Source of the DNA: Novosphingobium sp. | GTDB lineage: Bacteria > Pseudomonadota > Alphaproteobacteria > Sphingomonadales > Sphingomonadaceae | NCBI RefSeq assembly: GCF_030696665.1 | Contig: NZ_JAUYRV010000052.1 | Location: forward strand, 124,001-188,000 | Direction: 5' to 3' | Length of the DNA: 64,000 nucleotides | Shown here: positions 18,230-26,900 of the stretch, piece after piece | How the letters are laid out: each line of letters opens with the position of its first letter | Position numbering within the stretch: the stretch's first letter is position 1 | Notes under the pieces: generated by a model | What the model saw: only the letters and a program-made list of their open reading frames with translations | Databases searched by the model: none | Told to the model about the DNA's origin: nothing | Translations under genes and position numbers: made by a program

Positions 18230-19347
18230 CAGCCCCACCCGATGTTGGTGAAGAACACCGCGAAGAACGCATCGAGCACGATCACCGTGAAAATCGCCAT
18301 GACAACCGCAGCCGTCGTGCGCGCGCCCACTTCCTCGGCGTTATTCTTGACCTGCATGCCCTGATAACAGCCTGCAAGCGCCACGATCAGGCCGAACATC
18401 GGGGCTTTGACGATCCCCACCCACACATCGTGCAGCGGCACAACTTCCTGAATGCGCGTCAGGAAGGTGAAAAACGGAATGCCCAGCGTGATGCTCGACA
18501 GGAACGCACCGCCGACAATGCCGACGACGGCAGAATAAAAGCCGAGCAGCGGCATCATGATCATCGTGGCCAGAATGCGCGGCAGGACCAGCGCTTCCAT
18601 CGGCGAGACGCCGATGGTGCGCATCGCATCAACCTCTTCGGTCAGCTTCATCGTGCCAATCTGCGCGGCAAAGGCCGAACCGGAGCGGCCCGCGACCATG
18701 ATCGCGGTCATCAGCACACCCAGTTCGCGCAGAGTGAGGCGACCGACGAGGTTGACCGTGTAGATTTCGGCCCCAAACTGGCGCAGCTGCACCGCCCCCT
18801 GTTGTGCAATAACGATGCCGACAAGGAAGCTCATCAAGCCGATGATGGCGAGCGAATTGACGCCCACCAGTTCCATCTGGTGGACCAGCGCTTTCATGCG
18901 CATGCGGCCGGGATGGCGGATCAGCGACCCTGCGCTCAGCATGATCTGGCCAAGGAAGCCGACGACCTGCAGCATGCCCCGGCCCAGCCCGATGATCACT
19001 TCGCCGACGTGCGCAGGCACGCGGGTGAGCAGCGGCATGCGGTGTGCGCGCACATTTTCCGCATTGGAATCAGCCTTGCTGATCGCATCGACCAGCTTCT
19101 GCGCCTCGTCACTGCAGCCAGTAATCTTCGCATCGTGATCGCGTGACAGCCGCCAGACGGTCCACGCCCCGACTGTGTCGATGCGGGTGACGGCGGAAAT
19201 GTCAATTGTGGCGAAGGATTCGCCCAAGGATCGCAGCCGCGTGTCTGCCTGGCCGAGCGAGGACACGGTCATCGGCCCGCTGAAAGCGAGCGTTGCGGCA
19301 CCCTGCTGATCGGCGGGCACAAGCTTGAAATCGGTCAGTTCCCGCAT
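18229..19347 (-). CDS. MlaE-type permease with N-terminal STAS domain
   Basis: 372-residue inner-membrane permease. Residues 1-95 form a STAS-like domain (ATLAFSGPMTVSSL, IDISAVTRIDTVGAWTV), the role played by the separate MlaB protein in E. coli. The remaining 270 residues are the MlaE domain with five or six helices and the conserved ELGVLMTAIMVAGRSGSAFAA and EVDAMRTIGVSP segments. It is first in the operon permease-ATPase-MlaD-two lipoproteins, which would move phospholipids between membranes to maintain outer-membrane asymmetry. Confidence 0.93.
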   Translation of the reverse strand: MRELTDFKLVPADQQGAATLAFSGPMTVSSLGQADTRLRSLGESFATIDISAVTRIDTVGAWTVWRLSRDHDAKITGCSDEAQKLVDAISKADSNAENVRAHRMPLLTRVPAHVGEVIIGLGRGMLQVVGFLGQIMLSAGSLIRHPGRMRMKALVHQMELVGVNSLAIIGLMSFLVGIVIAQQGAVQLRQFGAEIYTVNLVGRLTLRELGVLMTAIMVAGRSGSAFAAQIGTMKLTEEVDAMRTIGVSPMEALVLPRILATMIMMPLLGFYSAVVGIVGGAFLSSITLGIPFFTFLTRIQEVVPLHDVWVGIVKAPMFGLIVALAGCYQGMQVKNNAEEVGARTTAAVVMAIFTVIVLDAFFAVFFTNIGWG

Positions 19348-19429
19348 CTTGCCCGCTTCATGGGGGATTTAGTCCAAGGCGACAAGTGCAACACATGAGC
19401 CGTAACGAAGGAACAGGGTTTGCGGTTCC

Positions 19430-19446
19430 CCTGCAATGCTTGCAGG
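19430..19446. other. small perfect hairpin in the valS leader
   Basis: CCTGCAA-TGC-TTGCAGG, a perfect 7-bp stem with a 3-base loop, ends 30 bases before the valS start. The 129 bases between the divergent mlaE and valS genes otherwise show no clear signal. Confidence 0.4.
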
Positions 19447-19476
19447 CGAGCGTTCGGGATGGCAAGGCGCTGCCCC

Positions 19477-22317
19477 ATGAACGATCAAACGCGCGACACG
19501 ACTTCAGCTGAACTGGCCAAGACTTTCGAACCCGCCGGGATCGAGGCCAAGTGGTATGGCCATTGGGAATCGAACGGCCTGTTCCGGCCCGAACGGCCCG
19601 ACGCCCAGCCCTATACCATCGTGAATCCGCCGCCGAACGTAACCGGCAGCCTCCACATCGGCCATGCGCTCGACAACACGCTGCAGGACGTGGTGATCCG
19701 CTATGAACGCCTGCGCGGCAAGGATGCGCTGTGGGTGGTGGGCACCGACCATGCCGGCATTGCCACGCAGATGGTGGTCGAACGCCAGATGGAGGCGAAA
19801 CAGGACAAGCGCACCAACTACACGCGCGAACAGTTCGTGGACAAGGTGTGGGAGTGGAAGCACGAAAGCGGCGGCACGATCACCGGCCAACTGCGCCGGT
19901 TGGGTTGCTCGATGGACTGGTCCAGAGAGCAGTTCACGATGGACCCGCACTTCACCCGCGCTGTCGTGAAGGTCTTCGTCGATCTCCATAAACAAGGCCT
20001 GATCTACCGCGACAAGCGGCTGGTAAACTGGGATCCGAAGCTGAAGACCGCGATTTCCGACCTTGAGGTGGAAACGCGCGAGACGCAGGGCGGCTTCTGG
20101 CACTTCAAGTATCCGCTGGCCGACGGTGTGACCCGCGACGACGGGCTGGACTACATCGAGGTCGCCACCACGCGCCCCGAAACGATGCTGGCCGATATGT
20201 GCGTGGCGGTGCATCCTGACGATACTCGCTACGCCAGCGTGATCGGCAAGGAGATCCTGCAACCGCTGACCGGTCGCCGGTTCAAGGTGGTGGCCGATGA
20301 ACACGCCGATCCCGAACTGGGTTCGGGCGCGGTGAAGATCACGCCGGGGCACGATTTCAACGACTTCGAAGTGGGCAAGCGCGCCGGAATCAAGGCGGGC
20401 GACATGCTCAACATGTTCGATGCCGAGGCAAAGGTCGTGCAGACAGCGGACGGTCTGGTGCCTGCCGAATTCATCGGCATGGACCGCTTCGATGCGCGCA
20501 AGCTGGTGGTCGAGCGGATGAAGGAAGCTGGCTTCCTGATTCCGCACATGACGAAGGACAAGGAAGGCAACGAAGTCGCTGCCGACTTTGAGCCGCGCAC
20601 GATCCAGACGCCGTTCGGTGATCGTGGCGGCGTGGTGATCGAACCTTGGCTGACCGACCAGTGGTACGTCGATGCCGAAACTTTGGCCCAGCCTGCGATT
20701 GCGGCGGTGAAGTCTGGCGACATCGAGATCGTGCCCAAGACATGGGAGAAGACATTCTTCAACTGGATGGAAAACATCCAGCCTTGGTGTGTGAGCCGCC
20801 AACTGTGGTGGGGGCACCGGATTCCGGCTTGGTATGGCTCTGACGGGCTGTGCTACGTGGCCGAGACTGAAGAAGAAGCGCAGGCAAAGGCCGGGGCCAG
20901 CGTCACTCTGTCCCGCGACGAAGACGTCCTCGACACATGGTTCTCCTCCGCGCTGTGGCCCTTCGCCACGCTCGGCTGGCCCGAAGACCATCCTCCCCAG
21001 CATGGGGAGGGGGACCATGCGCAGCATGGTGGAGGGGCCTCTCCGCACGCACAGCCTTTGGAGGATAGCCCCCTCCACCGCCCTGCGGGCGGTCCCCCTC
21101 CCCGTTCCGGGGAGGATCGCTCCCTCCTCGCCAAGCATTACCCCAACGATCTGCTCGTTTCGGGCTTCGACATCCTGTTCTTCTGGGATGCGCGCATGGC
21201 GATGCAGGGGCTGCACTTCATGAAAGAAGTGCCGTGGAAGAAGCTTTACCTCCACGGCCTCGTCCGCGCCGCCGATGGCGCGAAGATGAGCAAGTCGAAG
21301 GGCAACGTGGTCGATCCGCTGCTGCTGATCGACAAGTACGGTGCCGATGCGCTGCGCTTCTTTATGTGCGCGATGGAGAGCCAGGGCCGCGACGTGAAGA
21401 TGGATGAGCGCCGCGTCGAAGGCTATCGCAACTTCGCTACGAAGCTGTGGAACGCCGCGCGCTTCTGCCAGAGCAACGGCATCACCGGAAGCACGTCAGT
21501 GGCGGCTCCGGCGGCAACATCGGCGGTCAACAAGTGGATCATCGGTGAAGTGGTGGAAACCGTCGCCGCGCTCGATCAGGCGATGGCAGACCTGCGCTTC
21601 GATGCGGCGGCGAACACCGTCTATCACTTCGTGTGGGACCAGTTCTGCGACTGGTACATCGAACTGGTGAAGGGCAACTTCGACGCCGAAACCCGCGCTG
21701 TGGCAGGTTGGGTGCTCGACCAGATTCTAGTGATGCTCCATCCGTTCATGCCGTTTGTGACCGAAGAACTGTGGCATTCGCTTGGGAAGCGTGACGGCGA
21801 ACTGATCGTGGCCGCTTGGCCCGATCCGCAGGCGTCGGTCGATCCGGCGGCCAAGCGTGAGGTCGAATGGCTGATCGCGCTCGTTTCAAACCTGCGCACC
21901 GCCAAGAACGAACTCGGCATCGCGCCGGGGGCGAAGCTGGACGCCTATCTGCCCGGTCCTTCGGCACAGACGCGCGGCATCATCGAAGCCAACCCGGCCG
22001 TGATCGAACGCCTCGCCCGCCTCAACGGAATCCGCTTTGAAGCAGCGCCTGCGGGCGCGGCGATGCAGGTGGGGGCCGGGGACGCAAACATCGTCGTGCC
22101 GCTGGAAGGCGTGATCGATATTGCCGCCGAAAAGGCCCGTCTGGAAAAGGCGCTGGCGGTTTCGCAGAAGGAAGCCAAGTCGCTCGAAGGGCGGCTGGGC
22201 AATCCCTCGTTCGTCGAGAAAGCCAAGCCCGAAGCAGTCGAAAAGGCCCGCGCCGATCATGCGATGCATGCCGCCGAGGCCGAGCGGTTGGCGGCGGCGC
22301 TGGCGCGGTTGGGGTGA
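19477..22317 (+). CDS. valS: valyl-tRNA synthetase carrying an internal repeat-derived segment
   Basis: 946-residue class I synthetase charging tRNA(Val). The signature sequences are [15 protein letters not shown] (HIGH), the CP1 editing domain (residues about 190-400, [17 protein letters not shown]) and [12 protein letters not shown]. The anticodon-binding domain and a C-terminal coiled coil ([23 protein letters not shown]) follow. The start MNDQTRD is favoured over an upstream in-frame codon. Unusually, between LGWPED and [11 protein letters not shown] there are about 43 extra residues rich in His, Pro and Gly, encoded by a palindromic repeat. The frame is intact on both sides, so the enzyme is presumably functional. 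Confidence 0.97.
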   Translation: MNDQTRDTTSAELAKTFEPAGIEAKWYGHWESNGLFRPERPDAQPYTIVNPPPNVTGSLHIGHALDNTLQDVVIRYERLRGKDALWVVGTDHAGIATQMVVERQMEAKQDKRTNYTREQFVDKVWEWKHESGGTITGQLRRLGCSMDWSREQFTMDPHFTRAVVKVFVDLHKQGLIYRDKRLVNWDPKLKTAISDLEVETRETQGGFWHFKYPLADGVTRDDGLDYIEVATTRPETMLADMCVAVHPDDTRYASVIGKEILQPLTGRRFKVVADEHADPELGSGAVKITPGHDFNDFEVGKRAGIKAGDMLNMFDAEAKVVQTADGLVPAEFIGMDRFDARKLVVERMKEAGFLIPHMTKDKEGNEVAADFEPRTIQTPFGDRGGVVIEPWLTDQWYVDAETLAQPAIAAVKSGDIEIVPKTWEKTFFNWMENIQPWCVSRQLWWGHRIPAWYGSDGLCYVAETEEEAQAKAGASVTLSRDEDVLDTWFSSALWPFATLGWPEDHPPQHGEGDHAQHGGGASPHAQPLEDSPLHRPAGGPPPRSGEDRSLLAKHYPNDLLVSGFDILFFWDARMAMQGLHFMKEVPWKKLYLHGLVRAADGAKMSKSKGNVVDPLLLIDKYGADALRFFMCAMESQGRDVKMDERRVEGYRNFATKLWNAARFCQSNGITGSTSVAAPAATSAVNKWIIGEVVETVAALDQAMADLRFDAAANTVYHFVWDQFCDWYIELVKGNFDAETRAVAGWVLDQILVMLHPFMPFVTEELWHSLGKRDGELIVAAWPDPQASVDPAAKREVEWLIALVSNLRTAKNELGIAPGAKLDAYLPGPSAQTRGIIEANPAVIERLARLNGIRFEAAPAGAAMQVGAGDANIVVPLEGVIDIAAEKARLEKALAVSQKEAKSLEGRLGNPSFVEKAKPEAVEKARADHAMHAAEAERLAAALARLG
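20990..21117. repeat. 128-bp palindromic element inserted in frame in valS
   Basis: Outer arms ATCCTCCCCAGCATGGGGAG (from 20990) and the reverse-complementary GTCCCCCTCCCCGTTCCGGG (ending near 21117) enclose inner arms ACCATGCGCAGCATGGTGGA and the corresponding CTCCACCGCCCTGCGGGCGG. This nested hairpin plan is that of an intergenic palindromic unit. A half-size relative is at 22334-22354. It adds about 43 codons without a stop. Confidence 0.85.
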
Positions 22318-22333
22318 GCAAGCGCAACGCCCA

Positions 22334-22354
22334 TCCTCCCCGTAGCGGGGAGGA
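22334..22354. repeat. half palindromic element overlapping the queE ribosome-binding site
   Basis: TCCTCCCC / GGGGAGGA 8-bp stem with a 5-base loop, the same core as the element inside valS. Its right arm (22347-22354) lies four bases before the queE ATG and is the only plausible Shine-Dalgarno sequence there. Confidence 0.7.
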
Positions 22355-22358
22355 CAGC

Positions 22359-23102
22359 ATGCTAACCCTCGCCACCGTAAACCCCGGCGAGCCGGAGGTG
22401 TTTTCCTCGCTGCAAGGCGAAGGCCCTTCGATGGGCAGGCCTTCCGTGTTCATGCGCCTGAGCCGCTGCAATCTGGCCTGCCGCTGGTGCGATACGGCCT
22501 ATACCTGGCGCTTTTCCGGCGACAATCGCCCGCACCGCGATGAAGTGGCGTTCGAGCGCGTCGATAACCAACTGACCATGACCGAGGACGACGCGACCGC
22601 GCTGATCCTTGCGCACCCGGAAGACCGGCTGGTCATCACCGGCGGCGAACCTCTGCTGCAAGGAGCAGCGCTGGCGCGGATGGTGGGGCTGCTGAAGGCG
22701 GCACGCCCTGCCCTTCACGTGGAGATCGAGACCAACGGGACAGTAGCGGTGCATTCAGCGCTTGATCCAATGGTGGACCAGTTCAACGTCAGCCCCAAGC
22801 TGGCGCATTCGGGCAATGACGCAAGTCTGGCGCTGCTGCCGGAGCGGTTGGCGCAGTGGGCGCGTGACCCGCGCGCATGGTTCAAGTTCGTGGTGGCAAC
22901 GCCTGCCGACCTGTCCGAGATTTCAGCGCTGCAAGATCGGTTCGGGATTGCGGCGGATCACTTGTTCGTGATGCCGGAAGGCACAGCCAGCTCCGTGCTG
23001 CGCGAGCGGTCGCGCTGGCTGGCAGAGGAAGCGCTGGAGCGTGGCTGGCGGTTTACCGACCGGCTGCATATTCATCTGTATGGAGATACGCGGGGGACTT
23101 GA
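22359..23102 (+). CDS. queE: 7-carboxy-7-deazaguanine synthase
   Basis: 247-residue radical SAM enzyme that contracts carboxy-tetrahydropterin to 7-carboxy-7-deazaguanine in preQ0/queuosine synthesis. The iron-sulfur motif is the CNLACRWCDT form of CxxxCxxC. The substrate-binding leader is FSSLQGEGPSMGRPSVFMRL and the SAM-binding motif ITGGEPLLQ. The ATG is preferred because GGGGAGGA precedes it and the conserved N-terminus begins soon after. A GTG overlapping the valS stop is an alternative that would add 15 residues translated from the repeat. No other queuosine genes are in the window. Confidence 0.93.
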   Translation: MLTLATVNPGEPEVFSSLQGEGPSMGRPSVFMRLSRCNLACRWCDTAYTWRFSGDNRPHRDEVAFERVDNQLTMTEDDATALILAHPEDRLVITGGEPLLQGAALARMVGLLKAARPALHVEIETNGTVAVHSALDPMVDQFNVSPKLAHSGNDASLALLPERLAQWARDPRAWFKFVVATPADLSEISALQDRFGIAADHLFVMPEGTASSVLRERSRWLAEEALERGWRFTDRLHIHLYGDTRGT

Positions 23103-23134
23103 ACGCCCGCATCGTGCCAACCGAAAACACTTGT

Positions 23135-23254
23135 GCTCCCCCGCGAAGGCGGGGGCCTCAGGCGTTTTACGCAAGCCTTCCGTAACAACACCGAGGCCCC
23201 CGCCTTCCGGCTTCGCCGGAAGTTTAGCCCGAGCTTGTCGAGGGGCGGGGGCGC
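23135..23254. repeat. palindromic repeat, CCCCGCGAAGGCGGGG family, copy 2, interrupted
   Basis: The left arm CCCCCGCGAAGGCGGGGGCC is intact. The right arm begins GAGGCCCCCGCCTT but is split by about 37 bases (near 23206-23243) containing their own TTCCGGCTTCGCCGGAA hairpin. It then resumes with GGCGGGGGCGC. It fills the gap between the converging queE and ssb genes and may end both transcripts. Confidence 0.8.
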
Positions 23255-23271
23255 AGTGCTTTTGGATGGCT

Positions 23272-23826
23272 CTAGAACGGGATGTCATCATCCAGATCGT
23301 CGCCGTAGCCGCCGCTGCTGCTGCCCCCGGCGCTACCGCCGCCCTGGTTCCAGCCGCCGCCTGCGGCTGCGCCACCACCGCGCGAACCGCCGCCTGACGA
23401 GCCACCTTCATTCCAGCCGCCACCGGACGAGCGACCGCCTCCGCCACCGCCCATGCCGCCGCCACCAGCACCGGGTGCGCCGTCAAGCATGGTCAGCACG
23501 CCGCCCATGCCACCGACCGACACTTCCGTGCTGTAGCGGTCATTGCCTGACTGGTCCTGCCACTTGCGGGTGCGCAGCTGCCCTTCGATATAGACCTTGC
23601 TGCCCTTTTTCAGGTAGCGTTCGGCCACGCCGACGAGGCCATCGGAATTGAGCACGACTGTGTGCCATTCCGTGCGCTCCTTCTTCTCGCCGGTCGCCTT
23701 GTCCTTCCAGTTTTCGGACGTGGCGATGCGCAAGTTGGCAATGCGCCCGCCGTTCTGGAAGCTCTTCACCTCGGGGTCTGCCCCCAGATTGCCGACGAGG
23801 ATGACCTTGTTGACGCTGCCTGCCAT
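23272..23826 (-). CDS. ssb: single-stranded DNA-binding protein
   Basis: 184-residue SSB that coats single-stranded DNA during replication and repair. The OB fold covers residues 1-115 ([57 protein letters not shown]). A 60-residue Gly/Ser-rich flexible linker follows, and the acidic tip DDLDDDIPF recruits partner proteins. Length and ending are normal for the family. Confidence 0.98.
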   Translation of the reverse strand: MAGSVNKVILVGNLGADPEVKSFQNGGRIANLRIATSENWKDKATGEKKERTEWHTVVLNSDGLVGVAERYLKKGSKVYIEGQLRTRKWQDQSGNDRYSTEVSVGGMGGVLTMLDGAPGAGGGGMGGGGGGRSSGGGWNEGGSSGGGSRGGGAAAGGGWNQGGGSAGGSSSGGYGDDLDDDIPF

Positions 23827-23925
23827 CGAATCGTGTTCCTTCTGATCTGGCGAAGTGCCTAGCGCATGACCGCTTTGATTTGGGAGTCAGCACGGCGCTT
23901 TTCCCACAGCGTAGCGCTACAGGCC

Positions 23926-24042
23926 CGCCCCGCTGCGACTAACTTCACTGCGTTCAGCAAGTCTCGCGGTCCTCCCGCCTGCGGGAGGGCAAAAATCAGC
24001 GCTCGCACTCCCCTCCCGCAAGCGGGAGGGGTCGGGGGTCGG
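23926..24042. repeat. ~120-bp intergenic repeat, copy 2 (GCGGGAGGG family)
   Basis: Matches the minus strand of 1856-1978: both hold GACTAACTTC, then TCTCGCGG, then two CGGGAGGG palindromes in the same order and spacing, ending in GGGG-rich sequence. It lies between ssb and feoB, oriented oppositely to the first copy. The rest of the gap to ssb shows nothing recognisable. Confidence 0.75.
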
Positions 24043-24048
24043 TAGGCC

Positions 24049-25905
24049 TCAGCCCAGCCCCGCCGCCGTAGCGGTCCAGAAGGTAATGCCCGCCGCCGCG
24101 TACGCCAGCGCAAACAGGTAGGCGAGCATGAACGCCGGCCATTTCCAGCCGTTGGTCTCGCGCCGGGCGACTGCGATGGTGGCAAGGCACTGCGGCGCAA
24201 AGACGAACCATGCGAGGAACGACAGCGCCATCGGCAGGGTCCAGTTGGCCTTGAGTCGGTCGCCCAGTTCCATCGCCGCCTCGTCCTCGTCGCTGGCGCT
24301 GACGGCATACGTGGTGGCAAGCGAGCTGACGGCGACTTCGCGCGCGGCCATTGCCGGGATCACCGCAAGGCTCATGTCGCGGTTGAAACCGATGGGGTTC
24401 AGCACCACGGCCAGCCCATTGGCCATGTGCCCGGCGATCGAGGCATCGACCTGATCCTCACCCGGCGCGGCACGCGGGAAGCTGAGCAGGATCCACAGCA
24501 CCACGGTGACCGTAAAGATCATCGTGCCGGCGCGGCGCAGGAAAATCCACGCGCGCTGCCACAGGCCGATGGCAAGATCCTTGATCGTGGGCAGCTGGTA
24601 CTTGGGCAGTTCCATGATGAAGCCCGAAGCCGCGCCCTTGGTCACCGAGCGGCGCAGCACCAGCGCCACCACCATCGCGCCGATGATGCCAGCCACGTAG
24701 AGGCAGAACAGCACGAGGCCCTGCAATCCAATGCCGGGGCCGACCGCCCGGTTGGGGATGAACGCTGCGATGATCACCGCATAGACCGGCAGGCGGGCCG
24801 AGCAGGTCATCATCGGGGCAATCAGGATCGTGGTCAGCCGGTCCTTGGGATCGGTGATGCTGCGCGTGGCCATGATGCCAGGAATCGCGCAGGCAAAGCT
24901 GGAGAGCAGCGGGATGAAGCTGCGGCCCGAAAGGCCAACGCCTGCCATCAGCCGGTCCATCAGGAAAGCGGCACGGGCCATATAGCCGGTCGCCTCCATG
25001 ATCAGGATGAAGAAGAACAGGATCACGATCTGCGGCAGGAACACGATGACCGAGCCGACGCCCGCAATCACGCCTTCGGTGAGGAGATCGCGCAACAGGC
25101 TTTCGGGCAGGACCGCCTTGGCGAAATCACCCAGCGCGCCGACCACGGCTTCGATGCCATCCGCAAAGGGCGTGGCCCACGAAAACACCGCCTGGAACAC
25201 CACGAACAGCAGCGCAAACAGGATCGGTGGACCGGCCCACGGATGCAGCAGAACCTTGTCCAGCCGCGCGTGGATGCGGTGCTTGGCGGTTTCCGAGAGG
25301 ATCGTTGCGGTTGCCATCTGGTGCGCCAGCATGCGCCGTTCGGGCAGGGTGACATGCGGGCGCGGCGCAGCTTCATTGGCCTGCGAACGGTCCCGCGCCT
25401 CGGCAATGGCTGCGGCAAGTTCGGTAAGACCACGGCGGCGCACGGCAACGGTGGGGACCACCGGCACGCCCAGCGCCGATTGCAGCGCGGCGGGATCAAG
25501 CGTCAGGCCATCACGCTCTGCCAGATCGACCATGTTGAGCGCGACCACGGTGGGGCGGCCCAATTCAATCACTTCCTGTGCAAAAACAAGGTGCTGTTCG
25601 AGGTTGGAGCTGTCCAGCACGAGCACGATGACGTCGGGCTTGGCCTGCCCTTCCTGCTCGCCCATGATGACCTTGCGGGTCACTTCCTCGTCAGGGCTGG
25701 TGGCGTCCAGAGCATAGGAGCCGGGCAGATCGACCAGTTCCACCGGCTCGCCCGATGGCAGCAGCAGGCGGCCTGCCTTGCGCTCCACAGTGACGCCCGG
25801 ATAGTTGGCGATCTTCTGCCTCGCCCCGGTAAGCGCGTTGAACAGCGCGCTCTTGCCCGCGTTCGGATTGCCGACCAGCGCGGCAACTGTAGGCATTTTG
25901 CTCAT
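24049..25905 (-). CDS. feoB: ferrous iron transporter FeoB
   Basis: 618-residue inner-membrane protein importing Fe(II). The N-terminal G domain shows G1 GNPNAGKS, the G2/switch I region with NYPGVTVE, G3 DLPG and G4 NMVD. The membrane part carries the two Gate motifs, with the conserved cysteines in LSSFACAIPGIMA and MMTCSARLPVY. It is shorter than E. coli FeoB (773 residues), mainly because the GDI/spacer region is reduced. Its ATG shares one base with the feoA stop (TAATG), so the pair is coupled. Confidence 0.97.
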   Translation of the reverse strand: MSKMPTVAALVGNPNAGKSALFNALTGARQKIANYPGVTVERKAGRLLLPSGEPVELVDLPGSYALDATSPDEEVTRKVIMGEQEGQAKPDVIVLVLDSSNLEQHLVFAQEVIELGRPTVVALNMVDLAERDGLTLDPAALQSALGVPVVPTVAVRRRGLTELAAAIAEARDRSQANEAAPRPHVTLPERRMLAHQMATATILSETAKHRIHARLDKVLLHPWAGPPILFALLFVVFQAVFSWATPFADGIEAVVGALGDFAKAVLPESLLRDLLTEGVIAGVGSVIVFLPQIVILFFFILIMEATGYMARAAFLMDRLMAGVGLSGRSFIPLLSSFACAIPGIMATRSITDPKDRLTTILIAPMMTCSARLPVYAVIIAAFIPNRAVGPGIGLQGLVLFCLYVAGIIGAMVVALVLRRSVTKGAASGFIMELPKYQLPTIKDLAIGLWQRAWIFLRRAGTMIFTVTVVLWILLSFPRAAPGEDQVDASIAGHMANGLAVVLNPIGFNRDMSLAVIPAMAAREVAVSSLATTYAVSASDEDEAAMELGDRLKANWTLPMALSFLAWFVFAPQCLATIAVARRETNGWKWPAFMLAYLFALAYAAAGITFWTATAAGLG

Positions 25906-26144
25906 TACAGGGCTTCGACCGTCATCGCGCGCGCATGAACGCGGCGCAGGGCGATGGTCATGCGGCCGATTTCCACCGCCAGCGGATCACGCCCGGCGAA
26001 CACGCCGCGATAAGCGAGGCTGACGCGCGCGCCTTCATCAAGCCCCAGCGCTTGCAGGCGCTGCGCCTCTTCCGCGACCAGCGCAGACCAATCGACTGCA
26101 GCGATTCGCGCAGGCGTGTTCAAGGGGAGTTGATCGAGCGTCAC
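25905..26144 (-). CDS. feoA: ferrous iron transport accessory protein FeoA
   Basis: 79-residue SH3-like cytoplasmic protein that assists FeoB. Recognised by the ARIAAVD start of the beta barrel, LQALGLDEGARVSLAYRG and the closing DPLAVEIGRMTIALRR, the usual FeoA pattern. It is the promoter-proximal gene of feoAB and lies just downstream of a Fur-like palindrome. Confidence 0.95.
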   Translation of the reverse strand: MTLDQLPLNTPARIAAVDWSALVAEEAQRLQALGLDEGARVSLAYRGVFAGRDPLAVEIGRMTIALRRVHARAMTVEAL

Positions 26145-26174
26145 CAGTTCCCGCTGCCATAGCGCGAGCGCGTT

Positions 26175-26199
26175 TGCAAGTCATTCGCAATAGAATTGC
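26175..26199. promoter_or_regulatory. candidate Fur box of feoAB
   Basis: Two overlapping inverted repeats lie 31-55 bases before feoA. TGCGAAT-G-ACTTGCA on the minus strand is an imperfect 7-1-7 repeat, and GCAAT-AGA-ATTGC is a perfect 5-3-5 repeat. The GCAAT/ATTGC half sites agree with the known alphaproteobacterial Fur pattern. Iron-dependent repression of feoAB is the expected outcome. Confidence 0.55.
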
Positions 26200-26228
26200 G
26201 CTGGATCAAGAAAAGGGCAGAAAATGCC

Positions 26229-26882
26229 TTAAGTCGCCGGATACCGCAGCCGCCCCAGCATCCGCATCAGCGAGAAGTTTTCATCGCGCGGCTTGAGCAG
26301 CTTGGCCTTGGCCTTTTCGAACTGCATCACGTTCTCGATCCGGCGATCAAGGAATGCGCGCGTATCGTCATGCCCATCGCTGGTGTCCTGCGCAAAATAG
26401 GCGAGCGTTGCTGCATAGATCGAACCGAGCGTCATGCGCTTGGTATAGTGGTTGTAATCGGTTGCCGTATCGCCCGCGAGCCGCCACATCGCGTCTGCGC
26501 TCGACCAGCCCAGCCGGGTGGCAGCGGGCACATTCTGCGGCATGGCCATGATGGCCAGCGCACGGCGCAGCGCTTCTTCCTTGCCCACCAGCGCATCAAG
26601 CCGGAATTGCACAAGGCGGCGGATGCGTTCGCGGATGGGCAGATTGCCGATCTGGCTGGCGGGCAGCGCCTCTGCCATATCGGCATCGATGCGCGCAATC
26701 CATGCGGAGATCATCTGCATCGCCCCGCCTTCAAACGCAAAGGCAGCCAGCGCCGGATCGACGCCTTCCATTTCGGCGGCGGCGGCAACGGCTTCAGCCT
26801 TCCAGCCATCGAAGGCGGCCGCCTCGGCAATGGCCGGGGCAAGACGGAGGCGCAGGGCTTCGAGCGAGGTGTCATCGGTCAT
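26229..26882 (-). CDS. COQ9-family ubiquinone biosynthesis protein
   Basis: 217-residue, mostly helical protein with a TetR-like fold without DNA-binding function. COQ9 binds lipids and presents intermediates to the COQ7 hydroxylase in ubiquinone synthesis. Recognised by IRRLVQFRLDAL, the MAMPQNVPAATRLGWSSADAMWRLAGDTATDYNHYTKR stretch (in overlapping short blocks) and the end LLKPRDENFSLMRMLGRLR. It is followed downstream by feoA and lies 18 bases after the ankyrin-protein gene. Confidence 0.93.
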   Translation of the reverse strand: MTDDTSLEALRLRLAPAIAEAAAFDGWKAEAVAAAAEMEGVDPALAAFAFEGGAMQMISAWIARIDADMAEALPASQIGNLPIRERIRRLVQFRLDALVGKEEALRRALAIMAMPQNVPAATRLGWSSADAMWRLAGDTATDYNHYTKRMTLGSIYAATLAYFAQDTSDGHDDTRAFLDRRIENVMQFEKAKAKLLKPRDENFSLMRMLGRLRYPAT

Positions 26883-26900
26883 GTTGCTACAATGCCCGGC

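Noticed and set aside
19504..21255. A 583-codon minus-strand open frame opposite valS
   Set aside because: Arg/His-rich shadow of valS with no start context or known motif.
23135..23254. Possible CRISPR array because of repeated GC-rich units
   Set aside because: Units are inverted, not direct, with no regular spacers and no cas genes nearby.
24427..25938. A 503-codon plus-strand open frame opposite feoB
   Set aside because: Composition is that of a reverse-strand shadow (His, Arg and Gln-rich), and feoB is unmistakable.
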